Assembly (NCBI RefSeq): GCF_028554725.1
Contig: NC_071671.1
Location: forward strand, 44,858,501 to 44,922,500
From: Zeugodacus cucurbitae
Taxonomy: Eukaryota > Arthropoda > Insecta > Diptera > Tephritidae
Length of the DNA: 64,000 nucleotides
Reading direction: 5' to 3'
This document shows, in pieces, positions 33,530 to 46,302 of this stretch. The position numbers and the translations under genes are program-made. A model generated the notes under the pieces. That model was not told the origin of the DNA, did not search any database, and saw nothing but the letters and a program-made list of their open reading frames with translations. Numbering within the stretch: position 1 is the stretch's first letter; every line of letters starts with the position of its first letter.

Positions 33530-36500
33530 TATCGGTAATGTTGTTGCCCAAATATACGCAACTTTACTACCTTATCACCACCTGTCGGGTAGTTTCTTCT
33601 CTTTCCCATTCCCAAAAAAGTCAAAAGAGAAACTACATCATTTTCATTTATTTATAAATCGTTTTATTTATTTTCTTTTCTTGTTTAATGGCTTTTTAAT
33701 TTTTTTTCTTTGTGATTTTGTTCTTTTTACGCTTAACATCCTTTAGACGATGAGTACATGCATCATATGTGTTTAAATATCTTTTGTAATAAATGTATGT
33801 GTGCATTAATGTATTTTATAAAAAAAATTAGTTTACATTGCAATGCGTAAATATGTATATAAATATCGTAGGTATGCAAAACTAACAATAGTAGATATAT
33901 TATTTCGAAGCGTTGCGCTTACATTACATGACAATAAAAAAGCACGCCTATAACAAAAAGAAAACAAAGCAAATGACATGCAATTGCATGCGTAAATAAC
34001 AGCTGATACATATGTATATTATATGTAATTTCCCTATAATTTTTATTAAGATGTCTAAATTTATATATGTTTATTTGTATGTAATAGAGCCGCAATATGT
34101 TGATTTATGCGTTATAATAAATTTAAAAAATCAATAAAAATGTTTTTGAGTATGTATGTGTGCTTAAGTTTACATAATACATACATATACAGGGTGCAAT
34201 AGTAATTTTGATTTTTTTGCTGTTCATTTTAATTTTATTCTTTCATTTATTTTAATCTGTTTTTGTTGTTGTACATATGTATGTGTGTGCTTGTTGGCAT
34301 GGTATTAATGGAACTTTGCGATTACATGTACATACACATCCACGCCGAGGAGACGCAAACACCAAAATCGAGAGCCAAATCACACTTACAATTTATAAAG
34401 TGTAAGCTTTACTTAGTCATTTTTTTCTAAATACTGTTACAAAATAATTTTTTTTTCTTTAACGGTGTTAGGTATGCTATATAAAAATTCTCTCATTTTT
34501 CATTCTTCATTTCTCTTTTCAGCTTGTTTGCCTCCTCAGCGCGGACATGTCTGCATTGGAACAAATTGTTTAGGCTTCCCTCCTTATGAATTTAAAGCTA
34601 ACAGTACATTATTTCTTTCCTTCTATATTAAATATGTATAACATATGAGCGTATTATATAAATAAGCAATTAACAGTTACATTTTTGCATATAAAACTAA
34701 TACATAAGCACTAATTAACGACTACATTTGTGTGTGTACAAAGTACGTGAAACGCTTACAGAATTTACAATATTTGTATGTATGTGTGGATGTGTGTGAG
34801 TGTGTAAAAGAGAGTATTCGCAAAGCGCTAAGGCAAAGTATGATGATATAAATGTTAAGTCGTTGTATTTGCTAACAGTAAATCGTAATTTAAATATAAT
34901 ACTAATTTTAAGGTTAATCGTATGAAAATTAATAACTATTACAATAGAACATGTATTTTACTGGGCATTTTAACTGAACATCTGAGAGAGAGAGAGAGAG
35001 AGAAAAGAGCGGCGTTGAAATATATGAAAAATTTTTTGAAATGACAAAAAAAAATAAAGTAAAGAATATTTTTTTATATTGAACCTCTTAAAAAATTGAT
35101 AAAGTTTTTAATGCATATATTTTTCATTATATTTCATATTTTTGAAACATCTTTCATATTTTAACATTTTCGAATATTCAGATACATATTTACAAAAAAA
35201 GTTACTTTAAATTTATTAATTTTAGTTATTTAATTGATGCATATTCTTTGCTTTAAAAAATTTTAAATGGTGTTTTGAGATTCAAAACTATATGCAACTG
35301 TCTTCTCTTACAAAAGTAAGTAAGTGATTTAAGTGTTACAGGTTTTTTAAATACTTGTATATATTTGAAATCTATTCGCTGCATATTAAAAGAGAAATAG
35401 TTGTTTGACCAAAAATTTTGCATTGTTTTTCCATTTAAAGCGTTTTCATTTAAACAATTCTATTTCAACAAATGAGAGTACTTCAAATTAATTAATTTTT
35501 TCCATACACAATATGCAAATTTTGTTTCAGTGTACAGCAAATTTCAAGAATACAAGCCACTAATATTAAGATTATTATTTCTGAAAATTTACAGAAATCA
35601 TGAAAATTGACTCAAAAACAAAGAAAAATACACCAAAACATTTTATAATAAACTTTAGAAATTGAGTAACGACAGGTATTAAGCTTCAATATGCATATAA
35701 TAACTATAAATCTGCCTTTAATGAATAAAAAAGTTACAACATTTGCTCAAGTGTTTATATAAAAGCTACAGGTTGACAAATATTTAATTTTTTTACATTT
35801 TTTCAAATACTCCGCATCTTGTTTTTAGCTTAGTAGAGCGACTGGATCTCTTATATTTTTACTTTATTTTGATTATATATATTGCATGTGTGAAACATTT
35901 ACAATAAAAACAATTCATTAAAATAGCCACAGTACAGATGATATTCTAATTTTAAGGCTACTCAGTGCAAAAATTTTGAATGTTCAACATTGGTTTCTGT
36001 TTAAAAATATATATTTTTTGTAAATAAAAATTTGACAAGTACAAATTTTTGATATTGTGCTGGAGTGTAATCTCTAATTCTGTAAATCATCTATAAACAA
36101 AATATACAACACTATTTCTTAAAGAATTAGATGCAGTTATTCATTACTTGACATGTTGAACATTTTACTCTAATGAAATAAAAAAAAAATAAATTTTAAA
36201 AATTAAATGAGAATTAAAAAAGTAATAGATAATGTCTGAAAATTAAGCAAATTTATTGAAACCATTATTCCCTGGGACCTCACATTGTGTTCATTCCGTC
36301 TGCATGATAACATTACAAATAATATCTGATTTTTCAGCAATAGTTTAGTATTAAATACTCGTTAAATTTTATTTTCTCTCATTAGCTCAAACTTGAAATT
36401 TTCTTCTCACTCTCATATATTTAACATCAAAGTTAGCGCTCCACCTTCACCAGCTTTCTCTTCGTATTGTTAGCCAAGCACTTGATTTATTAAATAAGTA

Positions 36501-37078
36501 CAAATTACAATATATATGTATGAGTAACAGTTAAAATGCCTTACAAATATGTATGTTTTAGAAAAATTCGATGAATAAATTTTATAAATCCTCAGCATGA
36601 AAAAAGTTGAAATAATCTTACAATAAGAAAGTTGCTTTCGTTTTGTTCCGTTAAGAATTTCGGTTGAGTTTCCACTGAGTCTCCATTGAGTTCGTTGAGT
36701 CCGCTCACACGGACAAGTATCAGTCTTTAAAGAATTAATGCTTATTTGTAAAATGTGTTGCCTGCTCACCAACTTTCATATGAAGAGTGCTGTTTCTGCA
36801 ATGTTTTTCGGGTAATCGCGTAATTTGTAGACAAGTTGAATGAAAGCAACAAACATTAAACAAGCGTTGAGTATAAAAACTAAGCCACAACAAGCATAGT
36901 ATATAGGTCGGAAATTTCATTTTGCACACGGCTCTCGATCTCGAGGAAATGAATAACCATTGAAACTCCTACCACCCGCCTGCGCTGTAACATCTAGAAG
37001 TAATCACTACCCATGTATTTACCGTTATTTTAATTTAGCACAATTTTCGCGCCTGATCCCTACATCTACCGCATCAAA
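33530..37078. other. AT-rich region 3' of RalGPS
   Basis: Low-complexity AT-rich DNA with TATG tracts and a GA microsatellite (34984-35003). Some of it, adjoining 37078, must be the 3' untranslated region of RalGPS, possibly long. A small exon-like island sits near 34508-34575. No gene supported. Confidence 0.45.
34984..35003. repeat. (GA)n microsatellite
   Basis: Ten GA units. Confidence 0.9.
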
Positions 37079-37733
37079 TCACTCAAATGACATTAAATTG
37101 ATGGGCAGCGGCTTGGGTGCACTGCGTTGCATGGCCATCTTGCAAATGGACACAGTCCAAAGTTGTGTCGCCTGCGCGCTATCCGTGCGAAACTTATAGA
37201 TCGTGCCCAAGGTGCGATGATACAGCTCAAATGAGTTTTTATGCTTCGTATTGTCGACGACCTGTGCGAACCAGCCCTCGAGCGGACACACTTTACACGG
37301 TTCGCGCTTGAAGTCGCTGCGTTCGCTGCCTTTGAACGATTTGGGCGGAAAGTAAACGAGCGAATTGGCCCAAATCTGCAGCCAATAGCGTTGCCACGAG
37401 GCCACGGCGGGCTTGCGTCCCTCCTTCTGCACTGTTTTGCGACGCACACAACCCTGCACACAATTCTCTGGATCTAATGTGGGCGCATAGATCAGTTCCA
37501 AGTCACTGTTGTGACAGAGAGCGCCTTCGACGCTATCATTCGAGGTGGCATCACCACTACTCAACATATTACTGCTCTGCTCCAACACTGAATCATCGAG
37601 TAGATGGCGCGCTTGCTGCTGGCTGAGCACACTGTAGTCGTGCAGATAGTGTTCGTCGCCGTAGCCGAGCATCAACGTGGGATTGCCATAGTTGGTGCTG
37701 TCGTTGTGCGAATGTGTGATTTTGCCGAAAATG
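37079..37733 (-). CDS. RalGPS: RalGPS last exon (PH domain)
   Basis: Acceptor 'cacctctttcag'; its first base completes the Asn codon begun in the previous exon. PH domain about residues 629-741 of the visible protein, with the conserved Trp of the C-terminal helix (ATQLWTVSI). Stop TGA at 37079-37081. Confidence 0.93.
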
Positions 37734-40700
37734 CTGAAAGAGGTGGTGAAACGATGAAATTATTAGATTTATGTGGAAACGTGTTTGAATATTTTAGAAT
37801 CAAATATAACTTGTTTTATACATTTCAACAGAAACTATCTACAAAGCATACAATGAGTTACAGTAAGTATATGTTGAACTGCAAATTACAACTAAAAATA
37901 CTAGAAAAATTAATAATTAAGCGTCAAATAAAAAAGGTGTATGTTAACATTTTTTTTTTAACTTTTTAAGCTGTTGTTCCTTAGTTTGAACGTAATGTCA
38001 GTTCAATGTGTATATTTAGCTAATTAACTTTTATGATATGATGAGAACAAGTCAGTATCACTTGAGAAAAGAAAATGCATCGAACGATGTATTCAGCGGG
38101 TATATTGTGCTGTATGTTTTTCTTGATTAGCCAGTTTTTATTAGATCCTAAGAACTAGACAGTTTTTATTTTAATTTAATCGAAGGCATAATAGTGTTTT
38201 TTTTTACTTTTAGAGTGGAATAGCAAGTACAAATGTACATTATAGTCGTTTTCGATTAGTCGCTAATCGGTTCTCTATGATTGAGATTTTGTTAAAATTT
38301 CCTTGTAAAAGCAAGGACGAATATTTATTAGTATGAGGATAGTTAGAAGTTGTATTCTACTGTTTACCATTATACCACTATTAGTGATTTATATCAGTTG
38401 TTTCTCCGATTGACCACTTTCCAAGGTTTGAAATAATGGAAAATTGCTTATATTTATGTAAAATACACCGTTAAATAAAATACTATAAAGCTGTCTTTTT
38501 TTTGATCAAGTAATTAAAAATATATATTACATGTTACTATGTTGAGATATAAGCTAAAGCCTTACAAAACCAAGATCAAAAGGGTATGCATACTTTCAAC
38601 ACGCACAGTACAAGTAGCATACCAAGTAAAAATCATGCAGGGCTATTATTTAAACGAAAATATCTTTAAATTATATAAATAACTTACATATATTTTGTAT
38701 TGCAAATTATATACATAATTAAATCTTTACTTTAAGATCAACAAGCCTATTTTATAAAACTATACGGCAAAATCGACTTTTTAGCTTTTCCAAGAGATTG
38801 GTCATAAATAAACAAGTAAGAAAACGCTAAGTTTGGGTGCAACGTTTTATACTCTCGCAATTTATTGCTATATTTTAATTAAGATAACACACAATTTGAC
38901 CCATATATTCGGCATAAACTCCAATAGACAAATCATTAAATATAGCTTATAGGCTGAGGTAATTCCTGAACCGATTTCTCTAATTTTTACCACAAACATA
39001 CATTATGTCTAAGATTATTTGCTCATTTAATTTGGCTAAGATATTTCACATATTAACCGGTTTATAAACTATTAAGCCCAAAGTATTTTTGAAAATCCTA
39101 TAATTTGGTATATGATAGCGAGGGAAGTTATGACCCGATTTTAACCATTTCTGGTACAGAGACACAAGAAGAAAAAGATTTCCTATGAATTAAATTCTCT
39201 GAGAGATTTACCGATATTTTCGGTGAAAAATTACCCTTATGAACTCAGTTCTTCATGTTCGATATCCTGGGGCTTGAAAAGTTAAAGCCCGATTTCGACA
39301 ATTTGTGATGCCACAGATCATATACAGTATTTGTGTAAAGTTTTATGCCGCTATCTTCATTAGTTCCTTATGTACATATTATAAAGTGAAGGAATCGGAA
39401 GGAATTCAAAATTGAGTTATATGGGAAGTTATCGTGGTTGTGAACCGAGATCATCCATTTTTCAAGAAAATATTATATGCCAAATATCACTGAAATCGGT
39501 CGAGTAGTACCTAGGATATGGTTTTTGACCCATAAGTGGGCGATGCCACGCCCATTTTCCATTTTGTAAAAAAATCTGAGTGTACGCACTTTTAGTAATT
39601 TTCAACCTAACCTTTGTAAGGGACGACGTTGTGGTTATTATCCGATTTCAACTATTTTCATGGTGTGTGTGTGTTTTCATGGTTTGGTTTATATAGTTAC
39701 CCAAAAAAATGCATCCAAGTATGGCCCTTAGTAGGGCGATCCTTTGTACCAAATTTTACTTTTATAACTTCATTTATGGCTTAGTTATGACACTTTATCT
39801 TCGAAAGCAACCCTCTCACGTTGCCAAGGAACATGTGTACCAAATTTCGTCAAGATATCTCAATCTTTCCTCAAGTTATCCGTTGCACGGACGGACAAAC
39901 AGACATTTGGATTTCGACTCGTCTCGTCATCTTGATCATTTTGATATTTATAACCCTATATCTAATTCGTTTCGTTTGATGACTTACAAACAACCGTTAT
40001 GTGAACAAAACTATAATACTCTCTTAGCAACTTTAGTTGCGAGAGTATAAACAGGGTATTCTCCGAGGTTATCCTCCAAAATTGAAATATTTGGTTTCGA
40101 AGTTCGAAAAAGAGTTTTTAAAAATATATTATTAATTACAGCACATAGTTACTAAAAACCCAAAAATGGATATATATTCTAGTGTATTCTCCATTTTTTG
40201 AAGTTAGCTTCCAAAATCATAATATTCGGTTTCGAAGTACGAAAAATGTTTTTGGACTTGAACTACCCTAAATTTTGTTCAAGTTATTTTGGACCAGAAA
40301 ACGGATAACTAATTCTAAACCTGCTCCAAATGAGATTTAAGTAAATAATTTCACAATAATAATTAAACTGGTCTAAAAAATACTAATTGATTTTTCCCTA
40401 ATTCAACACCCCAGTTCAGTTTGAAGAGGACTCGAATGTTTATGTTTTTTTAATCTAATTCGAAAATAATTGTTTGGAATGCTGACGATTTAACAGTTCT
40501 TGGAATAAAAGAGTATGGGATAAAATCTAGGCCAGACATAAACAAAATTAATATTTATTTAAATTTAAATCTAACTTAATATACAACACAATATATATAA
40601 AATAACCAAGAGCAGCAAGTCAATATTTCAAGGCTTTGCAAAAGAAGCAAATATGTAAGCAACAAAAAAAATTGCAGCAAAATAATAGGCAACCAAAATG

Positions 40701-43564
40701 AATTAATTAATTATGTAAAAATGAAATTAGAGCTCTTAAAAGCAAAATGGTATTGTAATTTGGAATACGAACAATGTTATGTATCAATTTGAGCAACTCA
40801 CCGACTGCATCTACAACGCTTATTCGAAATGGTGCCAATACCGGGTGCGATCATCAGAATCGAGCACTGACATTTGTGATAGAAATTTCGCGGCAAACTT
40901 GTGCTACGAAATCTGCCAACACACATGACAATGTCACACAAAATAATAATAAATAATTAAAGCAAAAATTTGTTTTTTTTTCGTATTTTGGCAGGCACAC
41001 AATCGTTGTAGAATTTCGTTCGCATGTTATTGTTTTTCGCAGACGCACGCGACATTTTATGTGATGTATGTTTGTATGTACATCCAATTGCATGATATGG
41101 TGAGTTAGTAAAGTAGACAGATACAGAGAGAGAAAGAAAGAAAGATTGCATGATGGGTGTGTCGTTTGCGTTGCAGGTGACAGATGTTAGTGAGAAGGCA
41201 TTTCAAAGAAATACAAAAAAAAAACACAAATTGTAAAATTACAAGTGTTATATATGTAAATACAAATACAAATACAAAGTACTTTTAATTTGTAAATGCA
41301 AATGTTAGTTTAGCAATTGTTTATTTCATATAGCCAATTAATATGACAAGGCGAGCGACGCTACTGAGTCACTTGGTATGACACTTAGAACTTACTTGGT
41401 GCCCAGACTGCGGCATTTTCGATGGCCGGGTATGAATTTGGTGCCGCTGCTGTTGGCGATGCGCATGGAACCGATCGTTTTGGCGGGTGAGAGATTCAGG
41501 CAAGCCAGTGCCGGTGTAATGGCGTCTATATTGAAGGACTCTTTGGAGCTGCAAGACGATGAACTAGGACCGGACGGTGAGGCGGGCTCCAATTTCAAGG
41601 ATTTTCTGCAAGTAGATAAAATAATTATTTATAATAAATTAAAATATATATTATACATCAACGCACTTGTATTGATCCTCTTCGAAGATATTCTGCAACT
41701 CCTCAATATAGCGTATCGAAGTCAAATACTTCTGTGTTGCTTCAAGTGGCATTATATGCGTGTAGTCCGATTGCTGGTAATTGGCAATAACACGCAATAT
41801 ATTATTCATCTTATTACGCCGTTGCTCGGGTTCGAGTCCACCCTTATGCGGATGCGCCAAATCAATATAGATTAGATCGGTTAGAAATAAACCCAAATAG
41901 GGTATACATGGTAGACGTAAACTTTCCAAATAGGCACGTAAGTTCTCCCAATTATTTTGATCGCTGAATATATCGGACAATCGTTCAAATGCTTGCCGAT
42001 CCTTCTTGGAGAGGCAGGACCAAGTCTTTTTCAAACGGAAAATGCTGGCACTTTGCATGGCGGAAATGATGGCGAACAGCGAATGTAGGTTGTTGAGTTC
42101 GTGCAGTTTTTTGGACACCTGTTAAAAGCAGAAAGTTTTGTAGAATGGTATTAAAGTGAGTTAAATATTACTAAATAAATAAATAATAATTATTCTTGTT
42201 GTTAATAATATGTAATATGTGGCGACGACGATGTATTTATCTTCTCTTAAAGGAATTCAAAAACTCTCAAAAAATTTAAAGAAACCTGTATAGTGTATAT
42301 ATATGCTTATAAGCCCTCCATTTAATCTCATATATGTCCACATAACCTTAAACTAAATTTTGGAATTTAAATAATTAATTAACCCCACTAATTTCTTTTT
42401 AACCTTTAATAAATAAATAAATTTAAAATTCCCTTCACCTTAATGAAGTGTGTCAGTATTTCGGCACGTTGCTTCGGCTGTTCACCGCTCAATATCTCCT
42501 GCACCGTCCAAAAGCTGGTGTGATTGAAACGTTTCGTAAATGCAACAATGTTCGGTGTGACGACGTGTTTGTCCTTCTTCGTCCAAGCGCAACTGGTCAG
42601 CTCGTCCGGTTGTATGGCAGCGAAGATGGGAAAATCCAAGAGGGTAATCTGATTGGCCAACTCATCGGCGGGCACGCGTAGAGCATTCAAAATGACCGCA
42701 TCTAAATTATTCATGGACGAGCGTGCGGGCAGACTCTGACTCTTGCCGGGCGGCGGTGCGGTGCTGCGGGACAGAATAGTGATATAAAGTTAGAAGATGA
42801 CAAATGACACATGTGTGCGAGTATATTAAATTGCATAGCGCCACTTACCCAACGCAGTAGTAGCAACCCGGCGAACCCGGCGATGAGCTTAACGAATTCA
42901 GGCAGCCAATGGAATTTTTGCGACGATTACTCTTCACATGCATTGTCTTGCTGGCGATGGCTTGCGACAACTGTTCCGCATCGAATTGACAACTCTGCGT
43001 GGAGCGTGTGCTATCCTTGCGTGGACGCATGTAGGAAATGGTGGCGGCGCCATCATGACTACCGTTACGCCCACACGAATAACGTTTGGAATTGCGTAAA
43101 CCGGCTGTGTGTTGTTGGCCGCAATTGTTCATCGAATTAGCGAAGTCGACGCGGTGATGCTGCTGTTGTTGTTGCTGCCGATGTGATTGTTGTAAATTTA
43201 ATGCTTGTTGTTGTTGCTGCTGTTGCTCTTGTTCGTGTTGTGTAAGGTGTTGGTGATGATTGTTGGTAGTGTACGTGGGTGGCGCCATGCAACCGTTGCT
43301 ACCATTGGAATGAGTGTCGCTGCGAGGCGAGTCTTCACGTAAATTCTTATAGAGATACTCCTCGCCCAGCTGCAAGGATACAGTTAAATTTGTATAGGTA
43401 GATATTTTTACAAAAACAAGTGCGAAAATCTATAAAATATCACATAACGTTTACTACTCACTTCAACGTAACGCAAACTATCTGCCGATAATTCTCTGGA
43501 GATTTCCGAGTAACGCATCATGGCATGTGTGAGGGTGTGGGGAAATGCATGCGGAGGCTCCGTA
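37079..43564 (-). CDS. RalGPS: RalGPS: Ral guanine-nucleotide exchange factor with PH domain (5' end missing)
   Basis: Six exons on the minus strand join in frame: 43462-43564, 42849-43369, 42439-42763, 41667-42118, 41396-41605 and 37079-37733, with 754 residues visible. Exons 3-4 encode the CDC25/RasGEF domain (ITLLDFPIFAAIQPDELTSC, FTKRFNHTSFW, LNNLHSLFAIISAMQSASIF, IPYLGLFLTDLIYID, MNNILRVI). Exon 5 has a Ser/Pro-rich linker and GHRKCRSLG; exon 6 has RHLLDDSV, then the PH domain (VRRKTVQKEGRKPAVASWQR) and ends LPINLMSFE. Order and motifs match vertebrate RalGPS1/2 and the Drosophila gene CG5522, recalled from memory. Known role: loads Ral GTPase with GTP, with the PH domain targeting membranes; no Ras-binding domain is present, as expected for the family. 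A long Gln/Asn/Ser-rich segment in exon 2 is extra relative to vertebrates. Exon 1 here may hold the start (tandem ATG at 43516-43521) or coding sequence may begin further right. Confidence 0.95.
37734..41395 (-). other. Large intron of RalGPS
   Basis: 3662 bp, from donor gtaagt at 41395 to acceptor at 37734. It contains a complete family A repeat (38811-40050, antisense to the gene) and otherwise AT-rich sequence. Confidence 0.85.
38811..40050 (+). repeat. Dispersed repeat family A, copy 2
   Basis: 'aacaagtaag...tatactctcgcaa' at the start and 'ttgcgagagtata' at the end. The tandem GACGGACA block is nearly absent (39891-39905). It sits in the RalGPS intron. Frames across it are repeat-derived. 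Confidence 0.75.
41396..41605 (-). CDS. RalGPS: RalGPS exon 5 (linker)
   Basis: Acceptor 'tatctacttgcag', donor gtaagt, phases 2 and 2. Encodes KSLKLEPASPSGPSSSS and ends GHRKCRSLGT. The Ser/Pro-rich part lies where vertebrate RalGPS has its SH3-binding PxxP; a clean PxxP of that type is not evident here. Confidence 0.92.
41667..42118 (-). CDS. RalGPS: RalGPS exon 4 (C-terminal half of RasGEF domain)
   Basis: Begins GTG TCC AAA (VSKKLHELNN) after 'cttttaacag' and ends CAA TAC AA|gtgcgt. The donor +3/+4 bases (gc) are weaker than usual, but the frame and protein continue perfectly across the 61-bp intron. Confidence 0.95.
42439..42763 (-). CDS. RalGPS: RalGPS exon 3 (start of RasGEF domain)
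   Basis: Acceptor 'tctgtcccgcag', donor AAG|gtgaag. Encodes TAPPPGKSQSLPARSS, then LDAVILNALRVPADELANQI and on to ILTHFIK. Confidence 0.95.
42849..43369 (-). CDS. RalGPS: RalGPS exon 2 (Gln-rich N-terminal region)
   Basis: Begins LGEEYLYKNLREDSPRSD; contains Gln runs with His/Asn (about 43140-43240) encoded by mixed CAG/CAA, then a Ser/Arg-rich basic stretch and ends PGCYYCVG. Donor gtaagt, phase 2. Confidence 0.9.
43462..43564 (-). CDS. RalGPS: RalGPS first visible exon
   Basis: Acceptor 'actcattgcag', donor GAA|gtgagt. Reads TEPPHAFPHTLTHAMMRYSE, then ISRELSADSLRYVE, joining LGEEYLYKNL in phase 0. The reading frame is closed by TGA just upstream, supporting a splice site. The two ATGs could be the start of one isoform. 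Confidence 0.8.
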
Positions 43565-44329
43565 CTGCAATGAGTTGTCAGTCACACAAACGCTATGCGC
43601 CGTAAAGGCGATATAATTCGTTGTTGTAAATGCACACTTTGTTGTGTGACGCTGAGTTTTACACTTTAAGGAAGGCGTCGGTCCCTTTGTGTCTGATGAA
43701 ATCACATGTACAATGAAGTCACTCAGGCGTAAAGTGATATCTGTAAAGAGTGCAAAAAATGAAATTAAAGTTAGTTATGGGCAGTAACAGAGGCTTTTTA
43801 CATTGAAAGAGTGGTACACAGTTTAGAAAAAAATAAGGAAATTATTAAAATATTATATTTAAAAAATTTAATGAATTATATTAAAATAAGTAACGAAGAG
43901 TTAAGTTGGAATGAAACCAAATATTAAATACATTCACAATAGAAAAGATTGTGAAATATTTCGAGATTTCTGGCAAAAATTTAATGAAAATTTTCAAATG
44001 AAATCCTAAAGTGATGGATGGAAACATCGATTGCGTTTTAATCTGGTATTATATTAATATTTTTTGTGAGGAACAATCACACATACTTTTCTTTAGATGA
44101 TTGGACTAATATCACACTAATTCTATTGGACCCAGCCGATATATAATATATAAAGTCAAAAGGTGGGACCAGATTTGTTAAATTGGAAAAGATTTTGACC
44201 GACTTCGAACAATTTTGACCAGCTCATTTATGTTTTGTTTCCATATCTTTATTAGTGCTTGAGTCATATTCTGGAAAGTCAAAGAAGCTGCTAGCATTGA
44301 AATTGCATTAAATGAAATGTAGGCGTAGT

Positions 44330-44640
44330 TGAGGTCTAACTTAGATTAGGGGTCAAGGGGTAGGTAGATCTCCGCAACTACAGAGAGTCTCACTTAGACA
44401 GCTTCGAGTGTCCTTTGTGACACCCAAATACTCCTGACGAATCGCCAAGAACCTCATGGTTCGACAAGGCGCTTGGACTCTATTAGAAGGTTCTTAAGTC
44501 AGCTTATGTCAATTACCAGTCACTCCGATGGATTCGCCCAAGGTGCGCCTACCATTCAGCTCGCTAATGAATGCAGAGCGATGGTCTTCTTAAGCGACTG
44601 CAGCTGGAAGGACCGTGGTGCAACTCAGTAAATTTTAAAA
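44330..44640 (+). repeat. Dispersed repeat family D, copy 1
   Basis: 'gtgtcctttgtgacac', 'caaatactcct' and 'ttcgacaaggcgct' recur in reverse orientation at 48140-48260. No reading frame remains. Confidence 0.4.
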
Positions 44641-46277
44641 CCATGGACAAAATGTTGGCTGCCAAATGATGACCTATTTTAAGTGACTAATAAAATGATG
44701 AAAGTTAAATGAAATAAATGCAATTGAAATATTGATAAAAACAATATTGTAATAAAACAGGAATTTAAAAAAAAAATCAATATATTTATGAAATATTTAT
44801 GAAATTCTTTGTTTTTTAATCTTTTTTTCATGTGATTTTTTTTTCGCTTTTAAAAAGTTTACTCGTTTGGTCCATTGCCGATATTTATGCGGCATATTTG
44901 CATTTATTCGCATTTTTTGTAATTTATGCTCATACTTCGGCGTTTTCCTTAAGCGTTCATTGCAGCTGGGCTGAGCAAGTGCGAATATTTAACGACTCAC
45001 AAGCCGGCCAATCAGCCAGTCAGCGTCATTCAAAGGCGATAATAAATTCTGACTCCGACGACGACGTATGAAACAACAAACAGACCGCTTTCAACGGAAG
45101 CACAAATAAATGTTATGCTTGTTGTTTTTGTGTGTACAATTTAACACAACTTAAAAGGAGTACAATGTTCACTATTTACATATGCTTACGAGTATATTGG
45201 ACAAAGCTTACATTTATATGCACATAGTAAACATAAGCTATGCATTGTATGTATGTATGTATGTGCACATGTAAATGAGCGGTGGTTTTGAGTGATAAGC
45301 TCAATTCATGATTTTCCGTAAATATGATATAGTGTCAATGTCTGCATGTATTTAAATAAAATATTACAAAGTGAAGTTTTGTTGCGATTTTGTCAGTGCT
45401 ATTTATGGAAAGTACTAAGTAAATTAAGAACAAAGCAAATTTGTGTAATTGACTTAAAATAGTGATGATTTGAAACAAAGAACTTTATTGGAATAATGAA
45501 AGTTTTTTTAATGAAATGAAAGGCTTTTGTTTTCCTAGTAATTGTGGTGATTGATAAGGTTATGTTGAAATTAAATTCAGTAAAATGAGGTTAAGTATGT
45601 TAAATTAAAATAAATTAAGTCAAATTATGTTAAGTTATGTTCTTTTTTGCAAGCAATGGTAGCGAAGGCGGCACATAGACTGACCTAGGGAATCTTTCCT
45701 ACTAGTCAGCATTACAAAAAGGAGCATTCTAATTTCCCTTTTATACCTAAAATTACGGATTTTCATAATCCGTCAGCATTAAATCTAAATCGCCACACCA
45801 TATTGCCTTCCCTACTAGAGAGGAATGGGATTGAGGCGAAGTGGACAAAAACAGAGCGCCAAGTACATATAGGAACGAATTCAGATTAGATAAACCAGTG
45901 GGAGGTTGTGTCTTTTCAAGCGGAGATTACTGCAACCCAAAGAAAGCATTCTCGTAAAAAGGGTGCAGACAATAAAAAATATATTAAATATATTTGTATT
46001 TAGATACAGCCAATCCGCTGTGAAATCACTAAAGTAACTTAAAGCCTCATCGAAGATAATGAAATAATGCCTTAAACTAATGGGATTAGCTGCCTATTTC
46101 ACGATGAAGCTGCAATGGGTTCCAAGATATACTAGCTTTTCAGGAAACTGTGAAGCGATGAACTAGCCAGATTAGACACAGCCTTACAATTAAATTCTGA
46201 TGAAAAGACACTTGTATACCTAATCAACAAATATGTGTGTCTCGGTGGTAACAATCCCTCAGACTTGCTCAACAAGC

Positions 46278-46302
46278 ATATATGTATATATATATATATA
46301 TT
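46278..46302. repeat. (TA)n tract
   Basis: AT dinucleotide tract, slightly interrupted. Confidence 0.8.

Noticed and set aside
41810..41840. tRNA B-box-like 'gggttcgagtcca'
   Set aside because: It lies in the antisense of a RalGPS coding exon and no A-box or cloverleaf accompanies it.
44995..45110. Candidate 5' exon of RalGPS (donor ctt|gtgagt)
   Set aside because: The only ATG before the donor runs straight into a stop and the phase cannot be tested; kept only as a possible untranslated exon.
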